The notes below the pieces were generated by a model that was not told the DNA's origin, searched no databases, and worked only from the letters and a program-made list of their open reading frames with translations. 64,000 nt of DNA, taken from Chryseobacterium defluvii. GTDB lineage: Bacteria > Bacteroidota > Bacteroidia > Flavobacteriales > Weeksellaceae. Made by a program: the position numbers and the translations under genes. The stretch covers positions 496,001-560,000 of the forward strand of contig NZ_JACHLE010000001.1 in assembly GCF_014204415.1 (NCBI RefSeq), given 5' to 3'. Shown here in pieces: positions 6,789-16,181 of this stretch. Each line of letters begins with the position of its first letter. Positions within the stretch are counted from its first letter, which is position 1.

Positions 6789-8299
6789 GCAAAAGAGTTT
6801 TGATCAGCGTCTCTGACAAGAGCGGATTAATAGAATTCGCACGGTTTTTGGAAGCCCGGGATTATGAATTGATTTCTACGGGAGGAACTTTCAAACATTT
6901 GAAAGATGCTGGTTTAAATCCGATTCAGATTGATGAGGTTACCAGCTTTCCTGAAATGCTGGATGGAAGAGTGAAAACGTTACACCCGAAAGTCCATGGC
7001 GGGCTTTTAGCCGTACGTGCCAATGAAGAACATATGAAAACCGTTCAGGAACATGGAATTGGTTTGATAGACATGGTGATCGTAAACCTTTACCCTTTCT
7101 TTGAGAATGTGAACAAAGACATTTCTTTGCATGAAAAGGTAGAGTTTATTGACATTGGAGGCCCTTCAATGCTTCGTTCGGCGGCTAAGAACTTCGATTC
7201 CGTTACTGTAATTACCGATGTGGAAGATTATGCTTCGGTAAAGATCGAAATGGAGCAGAACGGCGATACCTATATCGAAACCCGTAAGAAACTTGCTGGG
7301 AAAGTATTTAACCTTACCTCTGCTTATGACGCTGCTATTTCAAGAATGCTTTTGGATGAAGAATATCCTGCCTACCTGAATGCATCCTACAAAAAAGTTT
7401 CAGACCTGAGATACGGGGAAAACCCTCACCAGACAGCAGCTTATTACGTTTCTACATTTGAGAAAGGAGCCATGAAAGATTTTGAGCAGCTTGGCGGTAA
7501 AGAGCTATCTTTCAATAACCTGCGTGATATGGACCTTTGCTGGAAAGTGGTGAATGAATTTAAAGAAGAAATGGCCTGTTGTGCCGTAAAACACTCTACA
7601 CCATGTGGCGTTGCGATAGGAACTACGGCTTTGGAGACCTATCAGAAAACTTTCGAATGTGATCCGGTTTCCATTTTTGGCGGAATTGTAGCCATGAACT
7701 ACAAGATCGATGCAGCTACAGCCGAAGAATTGAATAAAACCTTTCTTGAGATCGTAATGGCACCTGATTTTGATGAAGAGGCTCTGGAGATTTTAAGAAA
7801 GAAAAAGAATTTAAGAATTATAAAAATCGCAAACCCGGTTTCCGATAAGCAGACCTGGGTGAAAATTGACGGTGGAATGCTGGTTCAGGATAATGATACC
7901 CATTTCTCTGATGATATTAAAGTAGTTACAAACGTACAGCCTACCGAAGAACAGAAAAAGGCGTTGCTTTTCTCACAAAGAGTGGTAAAGTATGTAAAAT
8001 CCAATGCCATTGTGGTTTCTAACGGGGTTCAGGCTTTCGGGATCGGAGGGGGACAGGTCAACAGGATCTGGGCTACCCAACAGGCTGTGGAAAGAGCAAA
8101 AGAAAAATTCACGGGAGATCTTGTTTTAGCTTCCGATGCATTTTTCCCATTCCGGGATGTGGTAGACTTCTGTGCTGTAGAAGGGATCAAAGCGATCATC
8201 CAGCCCGGAGGAAGTGTAAAAGATCAGGACAGCATCGAAGCAGCAGATGAACATGGCATTCCGATGATGTTTACAGGCATCAGACACTTTTTACACTAA
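6785..8299 (+). CDS. purH: Bifunctional AICAR transformylase / IMP cyclohydrolase
   Basis: 504 residues, full length. The N-terminal IMP cyclohydrolase (MGS-like) domain shows [11 protein letters not shown] and [14 protein letters not shown]. The C-terminal AICAR formyltransferase shows RYGENPHQ, the catalytic Lys-His of [10 protein letters not shown] (KHANPCG in many homologues), and [10 protein letters not shown]. It carries out the last two steps of IMP synthesis. It lies about 300 bp from purN, with repeats and a leader between, and 87 bp before purD, which has its own promoter. Confidence 0.98.
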   Translation: MSKRVLISVSDKSGLIEFARFLEARDYELISTGGTFKHLKDAGLNPIQIDEVTSFPEMLDGRVKTLHPKVHGGLLAVRANEEHMKTVQEHGIGLIDMVIVNLYPFFENVNKDISLHEKVEFIDIGGPSMLRSAAKNFDSVTVITDVEDYASVKIEMEQNGDTYIETRKKLAGKVFNLTSAYDAAISRMLLDEEYPAYLNASYKKVSDLRYGENPHQTAAYYVSTFEKGAMKDFEQLGGKELSFNNLRDMDLCWKVVNEFKEEMACCAVKHSTPCGVAIGTTALETYQKTFECDPVSIFGGIVAMNYKIDAATAEELNKTFLEIVMAPDFDEEALEILRKKKNLRIIKIANPVSDKQTWVKIDGGMLVQDNDTHFSDDIKVVTNVQPTEEQKKALLFSQRVVKYVKSNAIVVSNGVQAFGIGGGQVNRIWATQQAVERAKEKFTGDLVLASDAFFPFRDVVDFCAVEGIKAIIQPGGSVKDQDSIEAADEHGIPMMFTGIRHFLH

Positions 8300-8328
8300 T
8301 TAAAATAGAATTAAAATTGATTTTGAGA

Positions 8329-8360
8329 TTGTATTTATAGCATTCAAAATTATATATTTG
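8329..8360 (+). promoter_or_regulatory. Promoter for purD (TTG-N21-TATATTTG)
   Basis: TTG at 8329-8331 and TATATTTG at 8353-8360 fit the Bacteroidota consensus with 21-bp spacing. The start codon at 8387 would leave a leader of about 22 nt. Confidence 0.6.
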
Positions 8361-8386
8361 TAAAATAGACAAGATAATTATAAAAT

Positions 8387-9625
8387 ATGAGAATATTAAT
8401 CATAGGTGAAGGTGGAAGAGAATCTGCCTTAGCAGCAAAACTTCATAAAGACTCCAGAGTTACTAAAATGTTTTTTGCTAACGGAAATGCTACTACCGAT
8501 GCAATAGGGAAAAATGTTCATTTAGCGGATATTAAAGAGATCAGGGATTTCGCCATCAAAGAAAAAGTAGATTTAACTATCGTAGGCCCGGAAGCCCCAT
8601 TGGTAGCCGGCTTAAAAGATGAATTTAAAAAGCATGATCTTAAAGTTTTCGGTCCTGGCCAAAAAGTGGCCAGCCTTGAAGGAAGTAAGGCTTTCTCTAA
8701 GAAGTTTATGCAGACCTATGATATCAAGACAGCGAAAGCAGTAGTGTTTGATTCATATCCTGAAGCTAAAGAATACATTCAGACCCAGGCTTATCCTTTG
8801 GTGATCAAAGCAAGCGGTCTTGCCGGCGGAAAAGGAGTGGTGATCTGCGATACCTTAGAAGAGGCAGAAGCTACCATTCACGATTTCATGATCCGCAGGA
8901 TCTATGGTGATGCCGGGATCCGTTTAGTTATCGAGGAATATTTACAGGGTTTTGAGGCATCTATCATTGCCTTCTCGAACGGCGACAAATTATTCCCTTG
9001 TATCCCCGTAAAAGATTATAAAAAAGCCGGTAACGGAGATAAAGGCCCAAATACAGGAGGAATGGGATCTGTGGCGCCAAGCCCGGAATTCACCCAGGAA
9101 CATTATGCCGATTTCGAAAAGAATATCCTTGAGCCTACCATTAAGGGGCTTAAAGGAGAAGGATTCAGCTTTAAAGGGATCATTTTCTTCGGATTGATGG
9201 TAACCAAAAAGGGAACCTATCTTCTTGAGTATAACATGAGATTCGGAGATCCTGAAACACAGGTTTTGATGGCCCTCATGGAAAATAATCTGCTGGATGT
9301 GATCAATGACTGTATGAACGGTAAGGACATCGAGCTTAAATTTAAAAATGAAAAAGCAGTATGTCTGGTCATGTGTTCAGGAGGATATCCTAGAAATATT
9401 GAAACAGGCTTCGAGATTGTAGGAGCAGATAAAGTGAAACATAGCCAATTGTTTTACGCAGGTGCAATTAAAAGAGGAGACAAAGTGGTTTCCAATGGTG
9501 GAAGAGTACTTAACCTGGTGGCTACCGGTGCTACGTATGACGAGGCCCGTAAGAAAGTCTACGAAGATGCGCTTCCTGTCCACTTCGATTACAGTTTCTA
9601 CAGAGAAGACATCGGAAAGTTTTAA
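8387..9625 (+). CDS. purD: Phosphoribosylamine-glycine ligase (GAR synthetase)
   Basis: 412 residues, normal for PurD. N-terminal MRILIIGEGGRESALAAKL, then the ATP-grasp core with VIKASGLAGGKGVVI and VEEY-type (here VIEEYLQGFEAS) strands, KAGNGDKGPNTGGMGS, and the metal-binding YLLEYNMRFGDPETQ. It joins phosphoribosylamine and glycine using ATP, step 2 of purine synthesis. It has its own promoter and ends at a strong terminator 9 bp after the stop. Confidence 0.98.
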   Translation: MRILIIGEGGRESALAAKLHKDSRVTKMFFANGNATTDAIGKNVHLADIKEIRDFAIKEKVDLTIVGPEAPLVAGLKDEFKKHDLKVFGPGQKVASLEGSKAFSKKFMQTYDIKTAKAVVFDSYPEAKEYIQTQAYPLVIKASGLAGGKGVVICDTLEEAEATIHDFMIRRIYGDAGIRLVIEEYLQGFEASIIAFSNGDKLFPCIPVKDYKKAGNGDKGPNTGGMGSVAPSPEFTQEHYADFEKNILEPTIKGLKGEGFSFKGIIFFGLMVTKKGTYLLEYNMRFGDPETQVLMALMENNLLDVINDCMNGKDIELKFKNEKAVCLVMCSGGYPRNIETGFEIVGADKVKHSQLFYAGAIKRGDKVVSNGGRVLNLVATGATYDEARKKVYEDALPVHFDYSFYREDIGKF

Positions 9626-9633
9626 TAAAAATC

Positions 9634-9667
9634 AAAAAAGATTTGGATCATCTCCAAGTCTTTTTTT
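9634..9667 (+). terminator. Terminator of purD
   Basis: AAAAAAGATTTGGA-TCATC-TCCAAGTCTTTTTT forms a 14-bp stem with one G-U pair and ends in T, just after the purD stop. Confidence 0.85.
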
Positions 9668-9750
9668 GTAAGATCAATGATATTGATATTCAATAAGAAA
9701 ATCAATTCAGGAATGAAATAATTTGAGTGAATAATTATTAAAGGCAATTT

Positions 9751-9851
9751 GAGCTTCTTTTGCCATTCCGCACGACTCTCAACGGTCATGATAAACTTGA
9801 GGCTTTAGATTCATACAGAATGACAAAAGCACATTTTATAGTATGAAGCTC
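9751..9851. repeat. 101-bp nested inverted-repeat (MITE-like) element upstream of guaA
   Basis: Outer arms GAGCTTC (9751-9757) and GAAGCTC (9845-9851) are exact inverted copies. Inner arms TTTTGCCATTC (9758-9768) and GAATGACAAAA (9818-9828) are inverted with one mismatch. The inner right arm belongs to the palindromic family seen at 6582 (copy B, 9804-9827). No ORF is inside. Confidence 0.55.
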
Positions 9852-9908
9852 ATTAAACTAAATAATTAAATAACTCATAACCTATAATTTATAACTCATA
9901 ATTTAAAA

Positions 9909-11438
9909 ATGCACAACGGTATTATCATATTAGATTTCGGATCCCAGTACAACCAGCTTATCGGAAGAAGAATCCGTGAAATGGGGGTTTATTCCGAGAT
10001 CCTGCCTTACAATACACCCCTACAGGATATTTTGGAAAGAGAACCGAAAGGGATTATTCTTTCGGGAGGGCCAAGCTCTGTAAATGCGGAAAATGCTCAT
10101 CTCGTAGAGAAAGAACTTTATGAACAGGGAATCCCTGTTCTGGGGATCTGTTATGGAATGCAGCTGACCGCTCATCTTCTGGGAGGTAAAGTGCATAAAG
10201 GAGTGAAAGGGGAATATGGCAAAGCTCATTTGGAAATTATTAAAGAAAATGATTTACTAAAAGGAGTCACTCAAAATTCCATCGTTTGGATGAGTCATTT
10301 TGATGAAGTAGGAGAATTGCCTGCCGGTTTCGAGTTAAATGCAAAATCAGGGGTAATGGCTTCTATTTCCAATCCTGAAAGAAAAATTTATTGTGTTCAG
10401 TTCCATCCGGAAGTTTCACATTCGGAAGAAGGTGGTAAAATGCTTGAAAATTTCGTTTTCGGGATATGCAATGCTGAGAAAAATTGGAAGCTTACCAATT
10501 ATATAGAAAAAACGGTGGCTGATATTCGTGAGAAAGTAGGAGACAACAAAGTTATCCTTGGACTTTCGGGCGGTGTTGACTCTTCTGTAGCTGCTGTTCT
10601 GATCCATAAGGCGATCGGAGATCAGCTTACCTGTATCTTTGTAGATACCGGCTTATTGAGGAAGAATGAAGGTCAGAAAGTGATGGATAATTATGGAGAG
10701 CATTTCCATATGAACATTAAACTGGTGAATGCTTCCGAAAGATTTTTATCCAAATTAGAAGGAATTGATGATCCGGAACAGAAAAGAAAGATCATCGGGA
10801 ATGAATTCATTCATGTTTTTGATGAAGAATCCCATAAAATTGAAGGCGCAAAGTTTTTAGCACAGGGAACGATCTATCCGGATGTTATTGAAAGCCAGTC
10901 TGTCAACGGGCCATCGGCGGTGATCAAGTCACACCATAATGTAGGCGGGCTGCCGGAAGATATGGAATTTGAGCTGCTGGAACCCTTAAGGGAACTATTC
11001 AAAGATGAAGTAAGAAAAGTGGGCGAAAAGCTTGGTATTCCGCATCATTTGGTATACAGGCACCCATTCCCGGGACCAGGTTTAGGGATCAGGGTTCTGG
11101 GAGCCGTAGATGCTGAAAAAGTAAGGATCCTTCAGGAAGCTGATGATATCTTCATTGAAGAACTATATAAAAATGATCTTTATGAGAAAGTTTCTCAGGC
11201 TTTTGTAGTCCTGCTTCCCGTGAAATCTGTGGGAGTAATGGGAGATGAGAGAACGTACGAATACACGGCTGTAGTTCGTTCTGCCAATACAATTGATTTT
11301 ATGACGGCAACATGGAGCAAACTGCCTTATGAATTCCTTGAAACGATCTCTAACAGGATCATTAATGAAGTAAGAGGAATAAACAGGGTAGCGTACGATA
11401 TTTCGAGCAAACCACCTGCAACAATAGAGTGGGAATAA
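9909..11438 (+). CDS. guaA: GMP synthase (glutamine-hydrolysing)
   Basis: 509 residues. Class I glutamine amidotransferase domain at about 1-190: GGPSSVNAEN, nucleophile Cys81 in LGICYGMQ, and the His/Glu pair in FHPEVSHS. ATP-pyrophosphatase domain: P-loop LGLSGGVDSSVAA; C-terminal dimerisation domain ending SKPPATIEWE. It converts XMP to GMP. It continues the purine gene series, after an AT-rich leader containing a palindromic element; no clear -7 element was found in front. Confidence 0.98.
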   Translation: MHNGIIILDFGSQYNQLIGRRIREMGVYSEILPYNTPLQDILEREPKGIILSGGPSSVNAENAHLVEKELYEQGIPVLGICYGMQLTAHLLGGKVHKGVKGEYGKAHLEIIKENDLLKGVTQNSIVWMSHFDEVGELPAGFELNAKSGVMASISNPERKIYCVQFHPEVSHSEEGGKMLENFVFGICNAEKNWKLTNYIEKTVADIREKVGDNKVILGLSGGVDSSVAAVLIHKAIGDQLTCIFVDTGLLRKNEGQKVMDNYGEHFHMNIKLVNASERFLSKLEGIDDPEQKRKIIGNEFIHVFDEESHKIEGAKFLAQGTIYPDVIESQSVNGPSAVIKSHHNVGGLPEDMEFELLEPLRELFKDEVRKVGEKLGIPHHLVYRHPFPGPGLGIRVLGAVDAEKVRILQEADDIFIEELYKNDLYEKVSQAFVVLLPVKSVGVMGDERTYEYTAVVRSANTIDFMTATWSKLPYEFLETISNRIINEVRGINRVAYDISSKPPATIEWE

Positions 11439-11567
11439 TGTTTTATAACCCCTGTATGAAAATTTTGTTTTTATGAGCTGGATCATAAAAAGGTAATTTT
11501 TTAAAGGATATCTTTGTAATAGAATTAAATAATTTCAAATAATTTTTTTTCATCATTTGTGTTTTTG

Positions 11568-11590
11568 CCTCCCGCAAGGGAGGTTTTTTT
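11568..11590 (+). terminator. Terminator downstream of guaA
   Basis: CCTCCC-GCAA-GGGAGG followed by seven T, 130 bp after the guaA stop. The loop is a GNRA-type tetraloop. Confidence 0.85.
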
Positions 11591-11696
11591 ATACAGCTAT
11601 TTATACTGTCAATTTCAATAGCTTTTTATATATACAGAATTACCCGGTTAAATTATAGGTTCCGGAACCTTGCCGGCTGTCTGAAGACTTTTTTAG

Positions 11697-11987
11697 GCAG
11701 TATGGCAGTATAAGTTCATTTCTTCAGACCCCATTATAAAGCATAATAAAATAAGAGGAAATGACAGTGATGTAATGCGATGGGGAATTCTTGTAGAAGG
11801 AAACCAGGAGCCGGGAGAAGATCAGCATGAAGACCTTGATCAGGCTACGTTTGAAATTGAGGATAACATCATCTTACATGCGCAATATGCAGATCTTAGA
11901 TTTATGAATGATTTTGTGTCTTTAAGACGTCTTAGAAATAATTATAAAACAATCCAGGACAGCCCCGGAGAAACAGCCATAATATGA
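11697..11987 (+). pseudogene. Orphan open stretch, possible gene fragment
   Basis: A frame is open from 11697 (just after a TAG) to the TAA/TGA region at 11987. The first ATG is at 11775, giving 70 residues (MRWGILVEGNQEPGEDQ...). The in-frame codons before that ATG also read like protein, which suggests the 3' remnant of a longer gene rather than an intact small gene. The encoded peptide is acidic in its first half and not recognised. No promoter or ribosome-binding signal is seen. It could equally be a chance ORF. Confidence 0.25.
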
Positions 11988-12097
11988 ATGATCTGAATGC
12001 AGGATAAGAAATATTATATGTGATAGGAATTTATTTATTCAAAACCTGTTCACAATAATATTCAGTAAGTAACAGTAACAAGTTATTCAGGTAAAAA

Positions 12098-12125
12098 AAT
12101 AAGCTCTCAGAAATGAGAGCTTATT
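12098..12125. terminator. Bidirectional terminator with GAAA tetraloop
   Basis: AATAAGCTCTCA-GAAA-TGAGAGCTTATT, a 12-bp stem capped by a GAAA tetraloop, 22 bp past the stop of the minus-strand gene at 12147. It has an A run on the left (T run on the minus strand), so it mainly serves the minus-strand gene. Confidence 0.85.
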
Positions 12126-12146
12126 CTATTTATGAATGTTAAAATA

Positions 12147-15100
12147 CTATTCTTTGATGAATTTCTTCTGAGCAGATTTTTCACCGTCTTCAATATCTAT
12201 TACATAGACACCGTTGATCAGTTTGCTTACATTGATCTGGTTATTCAGTAGAACTCCGTTAGAAATCAATTGCCCTGCTGTATTATATATCTTATAGTTT
12301 GCTTTTTTGCTGATATTCTTCACATGCAGTACCGTACTCACCGGGTTAGGATAGATCATAATATCATCCTGATTGATGGAGTTAGGAACAGGTACTTTGG
12401 AAATTCTTACCGTATAATCCTCTACTTCTCCATTCTGGAAGCTCATACAGTTCACAGGAATAGCGTCTTTCTGCATGGCAACTCTCATTAATACATACTT
12501 GTAATCAGAGCTTACAAATGCATTGGCCGGTACAGTAAATGTTCCTGAAACAGGAGTTGTAGTACTTGGTGCAGAAGCAAGGATTCTTTCACTTGGCTCA
12601 AAAGTACCGTTTCTGTCAAAATCTATCCATACGGCAATACCTGTATCGCTGCTGGCCCCTGACTTCTCAATAGAAAGCTCATTACCTGTAGAGCCCTGGA
12701 TCAGTTCAATGAATTTTGCAGGAGTATTTGTGTAATCCGTGTAATTGGATGCTCCTGATGCATTTTCCATCGTAGGTTTTCCATTCGGCTTCACGGTAAC
12801 TTTTGAGATATATTCTGTAGCCGAGCTGGCAGAAGACATCTGGCAGTATATTACCGTAGGTGTTGTGAAGAAATACGGAGGAGTGAAGTTACCCGGAGTA
12901 CCATTACAAATATTTGCAACCTGCATTTCATACATCGTTAATTCAAGTAAATTCTGAATCGTATAAGTATTGGTTGGTACTGTAACATTCGTCCAGCTTG
13001 GAATACCTACCTTTCTATATCTCAGGATATAAGAAGTCGCACCGGCGAAAGGATCCCAAACCACTACAGCACTCGTAGGGGTAATGTTGGTGATCGTTAA
13101 TCCCGGAGGAGGTATTTCGCAGGTTCTTTCCGTAGTAAATACTGCCGGAGTAGACCATGGGTTAAGAGCAGTCTCTCCATCACACTTATTAGCGATCTGA
13201 ACTTCATAAGAAGTATACACATTTAAATTATTAAGCGGATACGTATTGGCAGGTGCAGCAGGTAAGTTAATGTTAGGGCTCCATCCTGTTGGTCCGCTAC
13301 CTACAATTCTGTATCTCATCACATAAGTTGAGCTGGCCGCAAGCGGATTCCAGGTGATCAGAGCAGAAGTTGTAGTAATATTACTTACAGTAACATTCGG
13401 AGGAGTAGGATCACATCTTGTGGTAAACTCGTTGTGAGAGTATGCTCCCGTTGTCGTGTTACATACAGCAGCCACTTCCACCTCATATAATGTTGCAGGC
13501 AATAAGTTGGCTAAAGGATATGTATTGGTTGGTGTAGGGTAAGGTAAGCCGGGTACCGTTACTACCTGCCATGTAGTGGAACCAACAGGTCTGTATCTGA
13601 TGGTATAAGAAGCTTCACCAGAATCCTGAGGCCATGTTAATGTAGCAGAATTATGCGTTACAGCACTAACGGTTACAACCGGAGTAGCCGTTTTACAGAT
13701 AACCAGTTTTACGTTATCTATTGCTACAGGAGGCTGTGTACCACCAGAACCATCATTTCTCCATTCGTATACCAAACGCATGGTTGTTCCTGCAAAGCTG
13801 CTTAAATTTAAATTGGCATTAAGATAAGCCTGCCATGTAGGCTGTTGGTTGTAATTAGCTCCCAATTGTACCCTTCCGGTTCCTGCTGTGATCTGAGTGC
13901 CTGGTGTAGGCATAAAAGATCCCGGAACCAACCATACTCTTAAATAATCCCATGTGCTTTCACCGTCTGCTTTCCAGTCAAATGATAATTTGGCAATGGT
14001 AGTTCCTGCCGGTACGGCGATATCTCTGTATGCATGTACTACACTGGTTGAGTTAATCGTATAAGTGTTGGATGTTCCGTTGTCATTGGAGATATAAATA
14101 GAGTTTCCTGTATTTCCTGTAGCAGCACCATAATACCATTTATTGGTTTGTGTTCCGGTAGTAAATCCGAAATCATTAGGTGGTGTAGTGAAAGGCTGGT
14201 AATACGGAATTGTTGCCGGTATCTGTGTGGTAGTAAAGCTTGGCCCTGCAACCCAGATACTTCTGTCTGTCGAGCTGCAGACTGAACGTACCCACCAGTA
14301 ATAAGTGGTATTTGGTGTTAAAGGAGTTAAAGGAGTTGTTGTACCTGCCACCGCGGTTCCTACAGTTGCTGCTGTAGGCGGAACACCTGTTGTATTATAG
14401 AAATACTGATATCCGTTAGCCGGTGCCGGAGTAGGAGCTGTCCAGCTTATTGTGGCAGAAGTCGCCAGTACATTGGTTACACCCATCGCAGTAGGTACAA
14501 AACATGTAGGAATGAATAGATGGATGTTATCCACGGCCATAGGAGGCTGTGTACCACCGGAACCGTCATTTCTCCATTCAAATACCAGACGCATTGTGTT
14601 TCCTGCAAAGCTGCTTAAGTTTACGGCAGTGTTAAGATAAGTCTGCCATGCAGCTTGCTGATTAAAGTTGGCACCTACCTGAATTCTTCCCCCTCCTGCA
14701 GTGATCTGAGCTCCCGGGGTTGGAGAGAATCCAGCCGGAACCAGCCATACTCTTAAATAATCCCAGGTAGTTTCTCCAAATCCTTTCCAGTCGAATGTCA
14801 GATAGGCAAGCGTAGTTCCCGTTGGTACGATAATATCTCTGTAGGCATGAACCACACTTGTTGTGTTAATGGTATAACCGTTGGTAACACCATTGTCATT
14901 GGAAATATAAATGGATTTTGCCGGGTTTCCAGTGGCAGTGCCATAGAACCATTTGTTGGTTTGGACTCCAGTGCCGGTAGAACCGGTAAATCCAAGATCA
15001 TTGGTTGTAGTGAAATCCTGGAAATATGGAATCGTTGTTGGTATTTGTGTCGTAGTGAATGCAGGGCCAGCGATCCAGATACTGCTGTCTGTAGGGCTGC

Positions 15101-15926
15101 ATACAGAACGTACCCACCAGTAATAAGTAGTATTTGGCGTTAAAGTAGCACCTAAATTTACAGAGGTTCCTGCAACAGGTGTTCCTACGGTTGCAGAGGT
15201 AGGAGGTGTGCTGGATGTACTGAGGTAATACTGGTATCCGTTGGCTGGTACCGGAGACGGAGGTGTCCAGCTCAGGGTAGCGGAAGTGGCGGTAATGGCA
15301 GAAGTTGCCATTGCTGAAGGCACAAGACATGTAGGAATAAACATGTTGATGTTGTCAATCGCTACAGCGGGCTGTGCGCCCAGGATACCGTCATTTCTCC
15401 ATTCGAATACTAAACGCATATTGTTCCCTGCGTAAGCACTTACATTTAAAGTTGGAGACAGATAGGTCTGCCATGTATTTTGCAGGTTAAACTGCCCCAC
15501 TTGGGTTCTTCCTGCTCCTGCAGTGATCTGAGCCCCTACAGTAGGAGTAAAGGAGGCCGGAACCAACCATACTCTTAAATAATCCCAGGTACTTTCTCCT
15601 CCCGCTTTCCAGTCGAATGAAAAGGTAGCAATGGTAGACCCCGCCGGAATTATAAGATCTCTGTAGGCTTGTACTACACTGGTAGAATTGACATTATAGC
15701 CATTAGTGACCCCATTGTCATTAGAGATAAAAAGTGAATTTCCGGGATTACCCGTTACAGAACCATGAAACCATTTGTTAGCCTGGGTCCCGTTATTAAG
15801 GGTAAAGTCGTTCCCGGCTGTAAAATCCTGGCTGTAAGGTAATGGTGCCTGACCGTGGACTTTTGGAATAAGACCCACATTCATCAAGCAGAGAAGAAGA
15901 ATTAAAAAAGTAGAAAATTTCTTCAT
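12147..15926 (-). CDS. Large secreted multidomain fibronectin III / GEVED protein with T9SS sorting domain
   Basis: 1259 residues. Signal peptide 1-25. Three near-copies of a beta-sandwich module (about 28-198, 298-473 and 571-743; each with a YISNDNG/FISNDNG, TTWDYLRVWLVP-like and LVFEWRNDG block) alternate with FnIII domains (about 204-293, 477-567, 748-836), then two more FnIII domains (840-932, 938-1022), a GEVED domain (1028-1175, containing the name-giving GEVEDY), and a T9SS type A tail from about 1188 (IYPNPVS ... KKFIKE). It should be exported by Sec, then by T9SS, to the cell surface or medium. No catalytic domain is visible; adhesion or glycan binding is plausible. The repeated modules are similar at DNA level too. 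Confidence 0.92.
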   Translation of the reverse strand: MKKFSTFLILLLCLMNVGLIPKVHGQAPLPYSQDFTAGNDFTLNNGTQANKWFHGSVTGNPGNSLFISNDNGVTNGYNVNSTSVVQAYRDLIIPAGSTIATFSFDWKAGGESTWDYLRVWLVPASFTPTVGAQITAGAGRTQVGQFNLQNTWQTYLSPTLNVSAYAGNNMRLVFEWRNDGILGAQPAVAIDNINMFIPTCLVPSAMATSAITATSATLSWTPPSPVPANGYQYYLSTSSTPPTSATVGTPVAGTSVNLGATLTPNTTYYWWVRSVCSPTDSSIWIAGPAFTTTQIPTTIPYFQDFTTTNDLGFTGSTGTGVQTNKWFYGTATGNPAKSIYISNDNGVTNGYTINTTSVVHAYRDIIVPTGTTLAYLTFDWKGFGETTWDYLRVWLVPAGFSPTPGAQITAGGGRIQVGANFNQQAAWQTYLNTAVNLSSFAGNTMRLVFEWRNDGSGGTQPPMAVDNIHLFIPTCFVPTAMGVTNVLATSATISWTAPTPAPANGYQYFYNTTGVPPTAATVGTAVAGTTTPLTPLTPNTTYYWWVRSVCSSTDRSIWVAGPSFTTTQIPATIPYYQPFTTPPNDFGFTTGTQTNKWYYGAATGNTGNSIYISNDNGTSNTYTINSTSVVHAYRDIAVPAGTTIAKLSFDWKADGESTWDYLRVWLVPGSFMPTPGTQITAGTGRVQLGANYNQQPTWQAYLNANLNLSSFAGTTMRLVYEWRNDGSGGTQPPVAIDNVKLVICKTATPVVTVSAVTHNSATLTWPQDSGEASYTIRYRPVGSTTWQVVTVPGLPYPTPTNTYPLANLLPATLYEVEVAAVCNTTTGAYSHNEFTTRCDPTPPNVTVSNITTTSALITWNPLAASSTYVMRYRIVGSGPTGWSPNINLPAAPANTYPLNNLNVYTSYEVQIANKCDGETALNPWSTPAVFTTERTCEIPPPGLTITNITPTSAVVVWDPFAGATSYILRYRKVGIPSWTNVTVPTNTYTIQNLLELTMYEMQVANICNGTPGNFTPPYFFTTPTVIYCQMSSASSATEYISKVTVKPNGKPTMENASGASNYTDYTNTPAKFIELIQGSTGNELSIEKSGASSDTGIAVWIDFDRNGTFEPSERILASAPSTTTPVSGTFTVPANAFVSSDYKYVLMRVAMQKDAIPVNCMSFQNGEVEDYTVRISKVPVPNSINQDDIMIYPNPVSTVLHVKNISKKANYKIYNTAGQLISNGVLLNNQINVSKLINGVYVIDIEDGEKSAQKKFIKE

Positions 15927-15950
15927 AAGCTAATATTTTATATTATAATG

Positions 15951-15958
15951 CAAATCTA
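15951..15958 (-). promoter_or_regulatory. -7 element TAGATTTG for the secreted repeat protein
   Basis: Plus-strand CAAATCTA reads TAGATTTG on the minus strand, 24 bp before the start codon. No -33 TTG is evident. Confidence 0.5.
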
Positions 15959-16181
15959 AGGGTTTTTTGCTTTCATTCATTATGAATTTTAATGTTTTTT
16001 TGTAAAAAAATAAAATAATTAGTACCGATTTATTTATAATGTTAAGAATTTCTATATTAACAAACGTTCAGGACTCTATTTTATTGTACAATCTTCGGGA
16101 TTATGCAGGATACATATCCAAAATAAAATATAAACAGGGGAATAATTTTTGGTGTTACTTTGCAGTAATTATTTTATAGAT

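Larger units (their letters stand above)
11439..12097. other. Long weakly coding intergenic region between guaA and the convergent secreted-repeat gene
   Basis: About 650 bp holding the terminator at 11568-11590 and an orphan open stretch at 11697-11987. Nothing else convincing was seen: no tRNA-like fold, no strong promoter and no repeat shared with the other intergenic regions. Confidence 0.6.

Noticed and set aside
14847..15143. Plus-strand frames of 60-110 residues inside the large secreted-repeat gene
   Set aside because: They mirror the repeated minus-strand modules at regular spacing and lack protein-like composition or start signals.
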